From Orychophragmus violaceus (Eukaryota; Streptophyta; Magnoliopsida; Brassicales; Brassicaceae): DNA of 64,000 nt. Location of the stretch: NCBI GenBank assembly GCA_030180135.1, contig CM058237.1:39267126-39331125 (forward strand), in the 5' to 3' direction. Below, piece by piece: positions 45,672 to 54,549 of the stretch; position 1 is the first letter of the stretch; every line of letters begins with the position of its first letter. The notes under the pieces were generated by a model. The model did not search any database and was not told the origin of the DNA. It saw nothing but the letters and a program-made list of their open reading frames with translations. The position numbers and the translations under genes were made by a program.

Positions 45672-48600
45672 TTACATTTCTATGTCTCTAATGCCTACAG
45701 CTTCAGTCAGAAACTCGAGCTTAGGCCTTGGGAGTGGCTTCGTCAACGGATCAGCGACGTTATCATCTGTCTGAACTCGGCTGATCTTGACTTCCTTTCT
45801 ATTAATGATGTCACGTATCAAGTGATATCTTCTTAGAACATGCTTGGATTTCTGGTGTGATCTTGGTTCCTTTGCCTGAGCTATAGCACCATTGTTGTCA
45901 CAAAACAGTGCCAGAGGCTCAGCCGCATCTGGTATCACACCTAGTTCAATAATGAACTTCCGTATCCAAACAGCTTCCTTCGCAGCTTCTGAGGCGGCGA
46001 TATATTCAGCTTCTGTGGTGGAATCTGCAACGGTGTCTTGCTTGGAGCTTCTCCAACTGATTGCACCGCCATTCAGACAAAAGATATAACCGGACTGTGA
46101 CCGGAAATCATCTTGGTCTGTCTGGAAACTTGCGTCCGTGAATCCACTGACTTTAAGCACATCACTTCCACCGTACACTAAGAACTTATCCTTAGTATGT
46201 CTTAGATACTTCAAGATATTCTTTACGGCAATCCAATGGTTTTCACCTGGATTTGACTGGTATCTACTCGTCATGCTCAATGCATAAGCAACATCAGGAC
46301 GAGTACAGATCATGGCATACATGACAGATCCTATTGCAGATGCATAAGGAATATTCTTCATGCGCTCAAGCTCAGCAGCCGTCGTAGGGCTCTGCTTCTT
46401 GCTTAGCGTTGTGCCATGTACCATTGGCGTGAAGCCCTTCTTGGAATCCTTCATGCTGAATCTTTGTAGGACTTTGTCAATGTATGAATCTTGACACAAG
46501 CCTATCAGCCTTCTAGATCTATCTCGGTAGATCCTGATTCCAAGAACGTATGCGGCTTCACCCATGTCTTTCATGGAAAAACAACTTCCAAGCCAGTCCT
46601 TCACGGACTTCAGCATTGGAACGTCGTTTCCGAGAAGCAGTATGTCATCGACATACAAAATAAGAAATACATTCTTGCTCCCACTAGATTTCTTATACAC
46701 GCATTGTTCTTCTTCGTTTCTGATGAAGTCAAATTGCTTGATCGCTTCATCAAAACGAAGATTCCAGCTCCTCGATGCTTGCTTCAATCCATAAATGGAT
46801 TTATGAAGCTTGCATACTTTCCCAGCATTCTTTGGATCTATGTAACCGTCAGGTTGCGTCATATACACATCCTCTTCCAGAATACCATTCAGGAAGGCGG
46901 TTTTCACGTCCATCTGCCAAATTTCATAATCATGAAAAGCTGCAGTTGCTAGTAGAATCCGAATAGATTTCATCATAGCCACTGGTGAATAGGTTTCATC
47001 GTAATCCACACCGTGAACTTGTCTGAAACCTTTTGCCACCAACCTGGCTTTATAAATCTGGACATTTCCATCCACGTCAATCTTCTTCTTGAAGATCCAT
47101 TTGCACTCGATGGCTTTTACACCAGCGGGTAAGTCAACCAACGAAAACACTTGGTTGACCGACATGGAGTCCATTTCGGAATCAGTGGCCTTGCGCCACT
47201 TAGAGGAATCTGTGCCCATCATGGCTTGATTGAAGTTCGATGGTTCATCACCATCAATGATCAGAAGATCATGACAGTCAGTCACGAGGAATCCTTGATA
47301 TCTCTCGGGTTCGTGACGGATCCTCCCGGATCTTCGAACTTCAGGTACTACAAGTTCAGGCTCTACAATTTCTTGTAGGTCCTCCTGCTGCTCCTCCTCA
47401 TTAGGTTGAGCAGTATCCTGTTCATCTTGAATTTCTTCAAGCAGTACCTTACTCCCACTGTCTTTCTTAGAGAGAAATTCCCTCTCAAGAAAGTTACAAT
47501 CCCGGGCAACAAAGATCTTGTTCTCGGAACGTAGATAGAAGTAATAAGCCTTGGTTTCCCGTGGATAACCAATGAAGTAGCATTTGTCAGATTTTGATGT
47601 AAGCTTGTCTGAGATCAATCTCTTGACATAGGCTTCACAACCCCAAATTCTGAGATAAGACAGCACTGGAGCTTCTCCAGTCCATAATTCATATGGTGTC
47701 TTTGCTACTGCTTTCGATGGCGCTCTATTTAGAGTGAACACTGCTGTTAGCAGAGCATATCCCCAAAGGGATATTGGAAGGTCTGTGTGACTCATCATAG
47801 ATCGAACCATATCCAATAAGGTCCGATTTCTCCTTTCAGACACACCATTCCATTGAGGTGTTCCAGGAGGAGTAAGTTGGGATACGATCCCACACTCTCT
47901 CAGATGATCACTGAATTCTTGGCTTAAGTATTCTCCTCCTCGGTCGGACCGAAGAGCCTTAATGCTTTTGCCAAGTTGGTTCTGTACTTCATTTTGGAAT
48001 TCTCTGAACTTCTCAAAAGATTCAGACTTATGTTTCATCAAATAAACATATCCATACCTACTGAAATCATCAGTGAAGGTAATGAAGTACTGATAGTTTC
48101 CTCTTGCATTTGTGGACATTGGGCCACACACATCAGTGTGTATCAGGCCCAATAAGTCACTGGCCCTCTCGTTAGGTTTATTAAAGGGGGCCCGTGTCAT
48201 TTTGCCCATCATGCAGGATTCGCATTTCTCACATGACTCAAAGTCAAATGAGCCAAGAAGTCCATTCGAATGGAGCCTCTTGATGCGTTTCTCACTGATG
48301 TGCCCTAAACGACAATGCCATAGAAACGTTCGGTTCTCCTCATTAGGTTTAAACCGTTTGGTATTAATGTTATAAATTGGCGCGGATTGATCGAGTATGT
48401 AAAGCCCATTCATAAGAGGGGCAGAACCATAGAACAAATTGTTGCGATTGAAGGAACATAATTTATTCTTAACTGAAAAATCATAACCTTCCAAATCCAA
48501 CAAAGAAATTGAAATAATATTTCTGCTTATAGCAGGTACAAAATAACAATTATTGAGTTCTAAAATCAATCCCGAAGGTAAAGACAACAAGTAAGTGCCT

Positions 48601-49649
48601 ACAGCTAGCGCTGGAACTTTCGCTCCATTCCCAACTCGTAGCTCCACTTGTCCTTGCTTCAGCCTTCTACTGTTGCTGAGTGCCTGCATATTAGTACAAA
48701 TATGAGCCCCACAACCAGTATCCATAACCCATGAGGTATTATCAGAAGTAGTCGTATTAACTTCTATAACAAAAATACCTGTTGAAGAAGTCTCAAAAGT
48801 CTTCTTCTTCAATTCCTTTAGACCTTCCTGGAATTTCTTACATTCTCTCCTCCAATGCCCTGGTTCTTTACAGAACCTGCATATGTCAGTTGGCCCAGCC
48901 TTGGACTTGGGCTTGGGCTTTGGCGTGTCCTTGTCCGCGACTTGGACAGCCTTGGCCTTTCCCTTATCCTTAGCAGAGGATTTCTTAAACCCCTTGCCCT
49001 TCTGCACCATAAGCACATTGGGGTCCTTGGCGGTTTTCCTCAAATTGGGCTCCGCAGTCTTGAGCATTCCGTGAAGCTCAGGCAATGTCTTACTCAAGCC
49101 ATGCATGTTAAAGTTTAGAATGAACTGATCATAGCTTGCAGGTAATGACTGCAGAATGATGTCGCAGGCAAGTTCCTGGCTGATTGGGCAGTCGAGTTTC
49201 TGAAGATGATCGAGATAACCCATCATCTTCAAGACATGAGGACTCACTGCCGCATTCGCAGCCAACTTGCAGTCCAAGAGGTTCTTAACTGTTTGAAACC
49301 TCTCAGTCCTAGCCTGCTCCTGAAAAAGCGATTTCAGGCTTGCCATTATCTCGATAGGTGACAATACACTCTCGAACTGTTTTTGCAGCTCCGGAGTCAT
49401 TGTCACCAACATCAGGCAATAAGCATCATTTTCATCTGACGAATGCTTTTCCCAAGCATTATGCAGAGTCCTGGCGGCATTGGCAGGAGGCCTCTCGGGG
49501 AGAGGATCACGAAGGACATAATCCTTCTTCTCCTGCTTGAGGACTAGCCTCAAGTTCCTTGACCACGTCAGGAAGTTCGTTCCAGTCAGCTTCTCCTTTT
49601 CGAGAACAGACCGGATCGAGAATGAGTTTTGTGTGCTTGCAGTAGTCAT
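45672..49649 (-). CDS. Cop-II Gag-Pol polyprotein, intact
   Basis: 1,325 residues in one frame. Gag (about 1-250) starts MTTASTQNSFSIRSVLEKEK; CCHC knuckle C257/C260/H265/C270. Protease motif DTG at 310-312. Integrase zinc-binding H445/H450 region with C476/C479. Integrase core D506, D569 and E605, the exact D-62-D-35-E spacing of copia integrases. Reverse transcriptase from about 845, with D914 (WQMDVKTAFL) and YVDD at 999-1002. RNase H with D1172, E1215 and D1251. Integrase before reverse transcriptase is the copia order. The protein would assemble the particle, copy the RNA and insert the cDNA. No catalytic residue I checked is missing. The start ATG aligns with those of Cop-I and Cop-III. 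All of gag and pol is one frame, so Gag excess must come from processing or another mechanism that I cannot see. Confidence 0.97.
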   Translation of the reverse strand: MTTASTQNSFSIRSVLEKEKLTGTNFLTWSRNLRLVLKQEKKDYVLRDPLPERPPANAARTLHNAWEKHSSDENDAYCLMLVTMTPELQKQFESVLSPIEIMASLKSLFQEQARTERFQTVKNLLDCKLAANAAVSPHVLKMMGYLDHLQKLDCPISQELACDIILQSLPASYDQFILNFNMHGLSKTLPELHGMLKTAEPNLRKTAKDPNVLMVQKGKGFKKSSAKDKGKAKAVQVADKDTPKPKPKSKAGPTDICRFCKEPGHWRRECKKFQEGLKELKKKTFETSSTGIFVIEVNTTTSDNTSWVMDTGCGAHICTNMQALSNSRRLKQGQVELRVGNGAKVPALAVGTYLLSLPSGLILELNNCYFVPAISRNIISISLLDLEGYDFSVKNKLCSFNRNNLFYGSAPLMNGLYILDQSAPIYNINTKRFKPNEENRTFLWHCRLGHISEKRIKRLHSNGLLGSFDFESCEKCESCMMGKMTRAPFNKPNERASDLLGLIHTDVCGPMSTNARGNYQYFITFTDDFSRYGYVYLMKHKSESFEKFREFQNEVQNQLGKSIKALRSDRGGEYLSQEFSDHLRECGIVSQLTPPGTPQWNGVSERRNRTLLDMVRSMMSHTDLPISLWGYALLTAVFTLNRAPSKAVAKTPYELWTGEAPVLSYLRIWGCEAYVKRLISDKLTSKSDKCYFIGYPRETKAYYFYLRSENKIFVARDCNFLEREFLSKKDSGSKVLLEEIQDEQDTAQPNEEEQQEDLQEIVEPELVVPEVRRSGRIRHEPERYQGFLVTDCHDLLIIDGDEPSNFNQAMMGTDSSKWRKATDSEMDSMSVNQVFSLVDLPAGVKAIECKWIFKKKIDVDGNVQIYKARLVAKGFRQVHGVDYDETYSPVAMMKSIRILLATAAFHDYEIWQMDVKTAFLNGILEEDVYMTQPDGYIDPKNAGKVCKLHKSIYGLKQASRSWNLRFDEAIKQFDFIRNEEEQCVYKKSSGSKNVFLILYVDDILLLGNDVPMLKSVKDWLGSCFSMKDMGEAAYVLGIRIYRDRSRRLIGLCQDSYIDKVLQRFSMKDSKKGFTPMVHGTTLSKKQSPTTAAELERMKNIPYASAIGSVMYAMICTRPDVAYALSMTSRYQSNPGENHWIAVKNILKYLRHTKDKFLVYGGSDVLKVSGFTDASFQTDQDDFRSQSGYIFCLNGGAISWRSSKQDTVADSTTEAEYIAASEAAKEAVWIRKFIIELGVIPDAAEPLALFCDNNGAIAQAKEPRSHQKSKHVLRRYHLIRDIINRKEVKISRVQTDDNVADPLTKPLPRPKLEFLTEAVGIRDIEM

Positions 49650-49807
49650 AGCTGAAATATATAGATAAAAAGGTTATTAGTTAAAATGTTCAATATGATT
49701 AATCTCGTATTAAATTTAATATGATTAATCACGCATTATATTCAATAACATAAGTTACCCTCAATAGAATATAATGATTCCAAGATCCACATATAACTAA
49801 GATTAAA

Positions 49808-49826
49808 GTGGGCCACTGGCCGTCAC
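49808..49826 (-). promoter_or_regulatory. Leader hairpin H3 of Cop-II
   Basis: Minus strand: outer stem GTG/CAC, 5' bulge AC, inner stem GGCC/GGCC, apex AGT. About 170 nt upstream of gag. Confidence 0.6.
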
Positions 49827-49932
49827 CAAAACTTAGCTTATATCGGTAAGCCCTATATCGGCTAATTATATCCGTGATATAACTCTTGGTTGTGAATCTG
49901 GGCCCGAGGCCCAATCCACTCTGATGTCTCAA

Positions 49933-49953
49933 GGCCCGGGACTCCCGATGGCC
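49933..49953 (-). promoter_or_regulatory. Leader hairpin H2 of Cop-II
   Basis: Minus strand: outer stem GGCC/GGCC, 5' bulge AT, inner stem CGGG/CCCG, apex AGT. About 295 nt upstream of gag. The sequence is identical in Cop-III (62,202-62,222). Confidence 0.65.
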
Positions 49954-49986
49954 CAGTCAAGAAAACCAGACTATACAGTCATGTAA

Positions 49987-50021
49987 TCATTAATGTCTGG
50001 GACTCCCAATGACATTTATGA
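49987..50021 (-). promoter_or_regulatory. Leader hairpin H1 of Cop-II
   Basis: Minus strand: outer stem TCAT plus AATGTC pairing with GACATT plus ATGA (one A-A mismatch), 5' bulge AT, inner stem TGGG/CCCA, apex AGT. About 355 nt upstream of gag. Confidence 0.65.
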
Positions 50022-50796
50022 ATCACAAACCGTCTTATCCACGCAAAAGCAGACACCCTCACACTGTAAGGCCGTGAATACAATTGAATGGGCCTCGACA
50101 GCTGACATAGAATGGACAAGACATCCAACGCTTGATATCATTTGAGGTTCGTAGGTTTATTTAAAATCATTCCCAAAATAGAAGATTACTATTTCGGGAA
50201 ACTTTCCATTTTTGGAAACCTACTATTTTAGGAAACTTTCTAAAATTGGAAACTTTCTAAAACGGAAACTTTCTAACTTTAGAAACTTCTTAAAATCCGA
50301 ATCATGCAAATCTAGAAACTTCTAAATCAAGAAACTTTCTAATTTCAAAATTTCGGAAACTTTTAATTTAAAATCGATTTTAATAACTTTATAAAATAAA
50401 TTTTAAATTAAATCTGAAGAAAGACTCAAATAATTGGCCCAATCGTTTTAACTTCTTGGCCCGAGGCCGAAGAATTGGTCTATGTCCGAGACATAACCCG
50501 ATCGTCCAATTAGATGACATAACCGGTCTGGTTCATTAAAACTGGTCTAACCAAGTTTTAATTACTACGATGACCACAATTGTCAACCGGTTATTTACTA
50601 AACCGGAATTTCTCAATTTATTTGGTCCAACCAAATCAAATTAGAAATTCCTGGTTTAGGCACTAAATCCAATATTTCTTTCGACATTGGATTTCTTATC
50701 CCGGTTTAACCAGATTTAATAAAATTATTAAAATCTGTTTATTAAACCAGAACGAATCAATTTTAATTAAATTAAACCGAACCAAAACCCTAACCG

Positions 50797-51010
50797 CATC
50801 GATCGATGCTCTCAGCATCGATCCTGCAACGATCGTTCATCGATCCTGCATCGATCGATGCTCTCACGCGTGCACGAACGGTTATCAGGTTTGCCCGAGA
50901 GATTCTCGCGAGATCCATGCGATCGTTTGAACGATCCATGCGATCATGGTCAATCTCTCGCGGTTGCAACGATCGATCCATGCATTGCATCGATCGATGC
51001 AATGCGATCT
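50797..51010. repeat. Cluster of CGATCGAT palindromes in Cop-II leader
   Basis: At least four GCATCGATCGATGC-type or ACGATCGAT-type sites (50,797, 50,829, 50,849, 50,988) and several relaxed forms such as GCGATCGTTTGAACGATC. The same core is found in the Cop-I and Cop-II LTRs and the Cop-I leader. Confidence 0.7.
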
Positions 51011-51199
51011 CAGTCGATGCAAAATCAGTTTAGGTCGCATACCAAATCAGTATAGCTTGGTCATGCGATTTTTTTAACTGTTTGTTTAGAATTCAATTCT
51101 TGTTTCTTAAGTGTTTTAATCTTATCAGTAAATTGATTCAAAAACACACTTTTAAACAATCCTAAACAAGCTTCTAAACAAGAAAAACCAGAACCAATA

Positions 51200-51211
51200 G
51201 CTCTGATACCA
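51200..51211 (-). promoter_or_regulatory. Primer binding site of Cop-II
   Basis: The complement reads TGGTATCAGAGC, one base after the LTR end; it pairs with initiator tRNA-Met. Confidence 0.95.
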
Positions 51212-51212
51212 C

Positions 51213-51890
51213 TGAAGGAACGTTTAGTTGATCCTGATTCAATTCCAGATTCATATCAACCTAAACATGCGATCTAGGTTCTTCTCAGAATAGAAACTAA
51301 TGATGATCTCACCTTATACCTGTTTGTTGCAGCGGAAGGAATAGAACAGGTCAGAGATCAGATAGATGCACCGAGGGATGAATCCTCCAAAGGTTCACAC
51401 ACACTTTCACAGGAAACAGCTGCTAGACCACAAGGGGAACTCGGCGCAGAGAGAGAGAGTTTACGGCTCAAGTGTTAGGGTTAATTAGTCTGAAACTCGA
51501 GTTTTATGACAAAAAAACTCGTCCTGTTCCGTTTGGGCCATTTGGCCCAAACACCAATTAACTCGACGGTGTGTAGGCACTGCATCGATCGATGCACCTT
51601 ATGCATCGATCGATACTCAGTACCTAAACCGTTTTATTCTCTCTAAGTACAGTAAATGCCTAGCACTTTTACCGTACTTCTGCTAAACCGTTCCTACACA
51701 TTTTCCTGTTAGCTTAGGCGTGTGACCCATATGGGATCATATAATAAAGGCAATAAGTCCAAGACTTATAGATCATGAGCGGACTCTAGCAAGCCATCAT
51801 GACCCCCAGTATTATATGACTTATGTCTGATCATTGACATACTCTTACTTTCTAGAGACAGTACCGAGATTACTGGACACAATTCCAACA
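51213..51890 (-). repeat. Cop-II 5' LTR
   Basis: Same as 44,143-44,820 in my comparison. No convincing TATA box was located with certainty. Confidence 0.97.
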
Positions 51891-51967
51891 AATCATTGCT
51901 AATTGTACTCAGTACAACTCTTGGTCGTGGATAAGACAAACTATGTCCAATCCACTCTGATGTCTCT

Positions 51968-51990
51968 GGGCCCAGAACTTCCGACAGCCC
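51968..51990 (-). promoter_or_regulatory. Leader hairpin H2 of Cop-I
   Basis: Minus strand: outer stem GGGCT/GGCCC (one wobble), 5' bulge GT, inner stem CGGA/TCTG (one wobble), apex AGT. Confidence 0.6.
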
Positions 51991-52020
51991 AGTCAAGTAT
52001 AACCAATCCATTTTCTTCTT

Positions 52021-52061
52021 GTGATCACTGACAGTTGCACTGCAAGTATGTCAATGATCAC
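52021..52061 (-). promoter_or_regulatory. Leader hairpin H1 of Cop-I
   Basis: Minus strand: outer stem GTGATCA/TGATCAC, a T-G wobble, TGACA/TGTCA, bulge TAC opposite C, inner stem TTGC/GCAA, apex AGT. The inner stem differs from TGGG/CCCA of Cop-II and Cop-III at matched positions. Confidence 0.65.
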
Positions 52062-52325
52062 TTGCCTTACTCACGTTGCAGTGGATACCGAGGACTCCAA
52101 GATTATCCAACAAACGACACGAGTCTTGACAGTAGACAAGATCGGGCAAGACATCAAGATCACTTGATATTTAGTTGAGGAAAGGAACTATTTTATCTTG
52201 ATGTATATCCAATACACATCCAAGAAGTTATTAATTCAATTAAAACATTCAGTTTTATTAAGTTAAGGTTCATTTTGATTTGGTATTCGCAACTAGAAGT
52301 CCAACCCATGAGTCTGCGAGTTGTG

Positions 52326-52740
52326 TGTCGATCGACACATCCTTTGCATCGATCGACACATCTTGACCAAAATCAAATTGGTTTCCGGTTCAATCCAATC
52401 GAACCGAAACCAACCAACTGAATCGATCGATGCACCCAGTACGTCGATCGATACAGTGCGAGTTTTCGCGGTGCATCGATCGACACAAGCTTAGTGTCGA
52501 TCGACGCTATGCGAACAACCCTAAAGATTTTTACGAGTTTTCGCTCTGTGTCGATCGACGCACGCTTTGCACTGATCGACACGCTGCGACAAACCCTAAA
52601 ATTATTTTGCGAGTTTTCGCTCTGTGTCGATCGACGCACGCTTTGCACCGATCGATACGCTGCGACAAACCCTAAAATATTTACATGTTTTCGCTCTGCA
52701 TCGATCGACACACGCTTTGTGTCGATCGCCACTCTGCGAG
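52326..52740. repeat. Tandem repeat (about 75 bp) with paired TCGATCGA sites
   Basis: Units with GAGTTTTCGCTCTG start near 52,534, 52,610 and 52,684 (spacing 76 and 74 bp); a looser unit is at 52,460. Each unit has two GTCGATCGAC-like sites separated by 8-12 bp and the phrase CAAACCCTAAA. Confidence 0.85.
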
Positions 52741-52879
52741 AACACAGGTATAGTATTTTCAACAGATGCTTTAATCCGAGATTAACACTAAAAAACACGA
52801 TTTTCACAGGCAATAATCAATTCAACAAACTCAGTTTTCGAATTAATTGCATCAGATTCAATAGCTAAACCCTAACAAC

Positions 52880-52891
52880 GCTCTGATACCA
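52880..52891 (-). promoter_or_regulatory. Primer binding site of Cop-I
   Basis: The complement reads TGGTATCAGAGC, one base after the LTR end. Confidence 0.95.
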
Positions 52892-52892
52892 C

Positions 52893-53597
52893 TGTTGGAT
52901 CTCCTAGGATCTAGGGTTTGATATATTGAATCACCAACCTCGTTCTTACCTTGTTACTGGCAGCGGAATGAATGGTGAACGAGATCAGTAGCGACACAAG
53001 TGCCTCGCCTCTACCACGTACACACACACACAAGCTGGAAACGGGATGCTAGTGCCGGATCTGTGGGATCTAAGAGTTTCTGGTGTTTCTGCTTTTCTGT
53101 CAGAGAGAAGAGAAGACGGCTCGGGTTCAGGTCGACCACATAAGCCTTTATATATCGACCTGTAAATGACATCACAAACCGTCAGACAAATCCGACTCGG
53201 TTGCGTCATTAATCCAAAACATCAGTTTCGAAACCCGATATGCAACGATCGACACACTTAATGTGTCGATCGTCACACCTCCACGAAAAGCCTGCATCGA
53301 TCGACGCACTCATGCATCGATCGACACATACATTGTAAAACTCTATGTAAATGTGTATCCAATACACATAAGTATGATCATTACCATAATGATCATTCCC
53401 ACTTTCATGCTTCCAGTTTGCTTAGGTGTGTGACCCTATAGGATCATATAATACTGGCAGTAAGTCTACAACTTACAGACTGCAAGAGGCTTCTAGCAAA
53501 ACATTGCAACCGCCCAGTATTATACGAATGTCTGATCTCGACACACAACTATCATCAGGAGTGAGTACAAGTGTGATTTCAGGACACTATCCCAACA
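52893..53597 (-). repeat. Cop-I 5' LTR
   Basis: 705 bp, the same length as 38,456-39,160 with about 10 substitutions. It keeps the TATATAAAGG box (about 53,150) and the 12-bp hairpin (about 53,245-53,273). Confidence 0.95.
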
Positions 53598-53602
53598 CTC
53601 CA

Positions 53603-54528
53603 TTGTTCATCTGTTCCAGCTCAGCGTTCGTGTGATCAACGTATCTTTAGAAAGATTCACGATCGATCACGCCTTGTTGGTCGGCAGGGTGATAATTCAG
53701 CCCTTTTGATTGACCATTTGCTTGATCGTTCCCTGTTTGGGGAGATCTAAATTCGAATTGAGTTCTAGAATTGTTTCTGTTGGGGAACTCTGGAGGTTAT
53801 CTCGATGTGTAAGGAATGCCACACACTCTAGGCCACAGGGACATAGATGGTTCATACCCTGAAGACAGAAGAGGTGGAGAGGGAAAACACTTTGGATGGT
53901 TTGCTTATCCCACATCATATAAGTTCGTCAAGTTCGTAGATAATGATGACGAGCCGCAAAAGAGGGAGTTGTTGGGTACCCTCCAGTTCGCACTGGGGTA
54001 GTGAATTGTCTCGACGCATCAGGACGGACACAGATCTCAAAGAAGTCCAGACATGTTCGCGGAGGCGTACTTCGTCCATTGGTGAGGAGTCTCATCTCGT
54101 TAGGAACTTGGGAATGAGAGATCTCGGCGAGTCTGTTTGAGAGAAAACCTTCTTGTCGGTGAGATCGTTAAGACTAGATCTTGTAGGCGCTGAGACTTGC
54201 GGAGAGACATGCCTGAGGTCAGTTCTGGTCAAGGTTCATGGCTGACGTTCGGGTTTTCGTCAGATCTTATCCATACTCGAGGGTTTATGCGATCAATAGC
54301 GGAGCTGCTCCCACTGGGAATTTTATCCCCAACCTTGTGCTATATCGCGGTGGAACTGTCGAGATCTTGTCGATTTTTTCCCATGGGAGCTTTAACTGGT
54401 AGGGTCAACTGCTCAGGATCTATGTGCATGGTCGTTTCGATCTAGCTTTCGTGAGTTCTGTTTGTTCCACATCTTTTTTATTTTCGAGATCTTTTATAGG
54501 ATCTTTCTGATAGAGTATACTATGATCG
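53603..54528 (-). pseudogene. Tat leader and gag N-terminal region
   Basis: Continuation of the Tat element beyond the Cop-I insertion. Broken low-similarity frames (for example NAELEQMNNG near 53,620, and QSKGLNYHPADQQG) lead to the gag core at 38,373. Frames are interrupted many times; the true start cannot be placed. Confidence 0.5.
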
Positions 54529-54546
54529 TCCCCACAGACGATGCCA
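54529..54546 (-). promoter_or_regulatory. Tat primer binding site
   Basis: The complement reads TGGCATCGTCTGTGGGGA, three bases after the LTR end. It is one of the TGGCGCCGTCTGTGGG type used by many plant gypsy elements, with one dinucleotide decayed. Confidence 0.7.
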
Positions 54547-54549
54547 CAA

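Larger units (their letters stand above)
49650..51199 (-). other. Cop-II untranslated leader
   Basis: About 1.55 kb. From the primer site toward gag: a cluster of CGATCGAT palindromes (50,797-51,010), an A-rich run of GAAACTTTCTAAAA-like repeats (about 50,190-50,360), then three hairpins H1-H3 (50,021 to 49,808). Antisense or short open frames here are by-products. Leaders this long in plant copia elements usually carry promoter-proximal, packaging or translation signals. Confidence 0.85.
44143..51890 (-). mobile_element. Cop-II: intact, very young Ty1/copia element (target duplication AATCA)
   Basis: 7,748 bp. The two 678-bp LTRs show no difference in my base-by-base reading. The direct repeat AATCA flanks it (44,138-44,142 and 51,891-51,895), inside the Cop-I leader. 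It has a primer site, a purine tract, a 1.5-kb leader and one uninterrupted 1,325-codon Gag-Pol frame. It has all parts needed for autonomous movement by sequence; whether it is transcribed is unknown. The related Cop-I and Cop-III share its layout. Confidence 0.97.
51891..52879 (-). other. Cop-I leader, part next to the primer site
   Basis: Contains hairpins H2 (51,968-51,990) and H1 (52,021-52,061) and a tandem repeat with TCGATCGA motifs (52,326-52,740). Open frames on both strands here follow the tandem repeat and are not genes. Confidence 0.85.
38456..53597 (-). mobile_element. Cop-I: Ty1/copia element with target site duplication CTCCA
   Basis: 705-bp LTRs at 38,456-39,160 (3') and 52,893-53,597 (5'), flanked by the direct repeat CTCCA (38,451-38,455 and 53,598-53,602). 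It has an initiator tRNA-Met primer site (52,880-52,891) and a purine tract AAGTGGGAGAT before the 3' LTR. Gag-Pol order is that of copia (integrase before reverse transcriptase). I count about 10 LTR differences, mostly transitions. Cop-II sits in its leader. Four breaks in the polyprotein make it non-autonomous now. Confidence 0.95.

Noticed and set aside
46491..46952. Plus-strand open frame of 153 codons inside Cop-II
   Set aside because: It is the antisense of the reverse transcriptase region; similar antisense frames in Cop-I differ as expected from the sense codons.
52373..52868. Open frames on both strands with repeated Asp-Arg or Ser-Ile-Asp
   Set aside because: They are translations of the TCGATCGA tandem repeat in the Cop-I leader, not genes.
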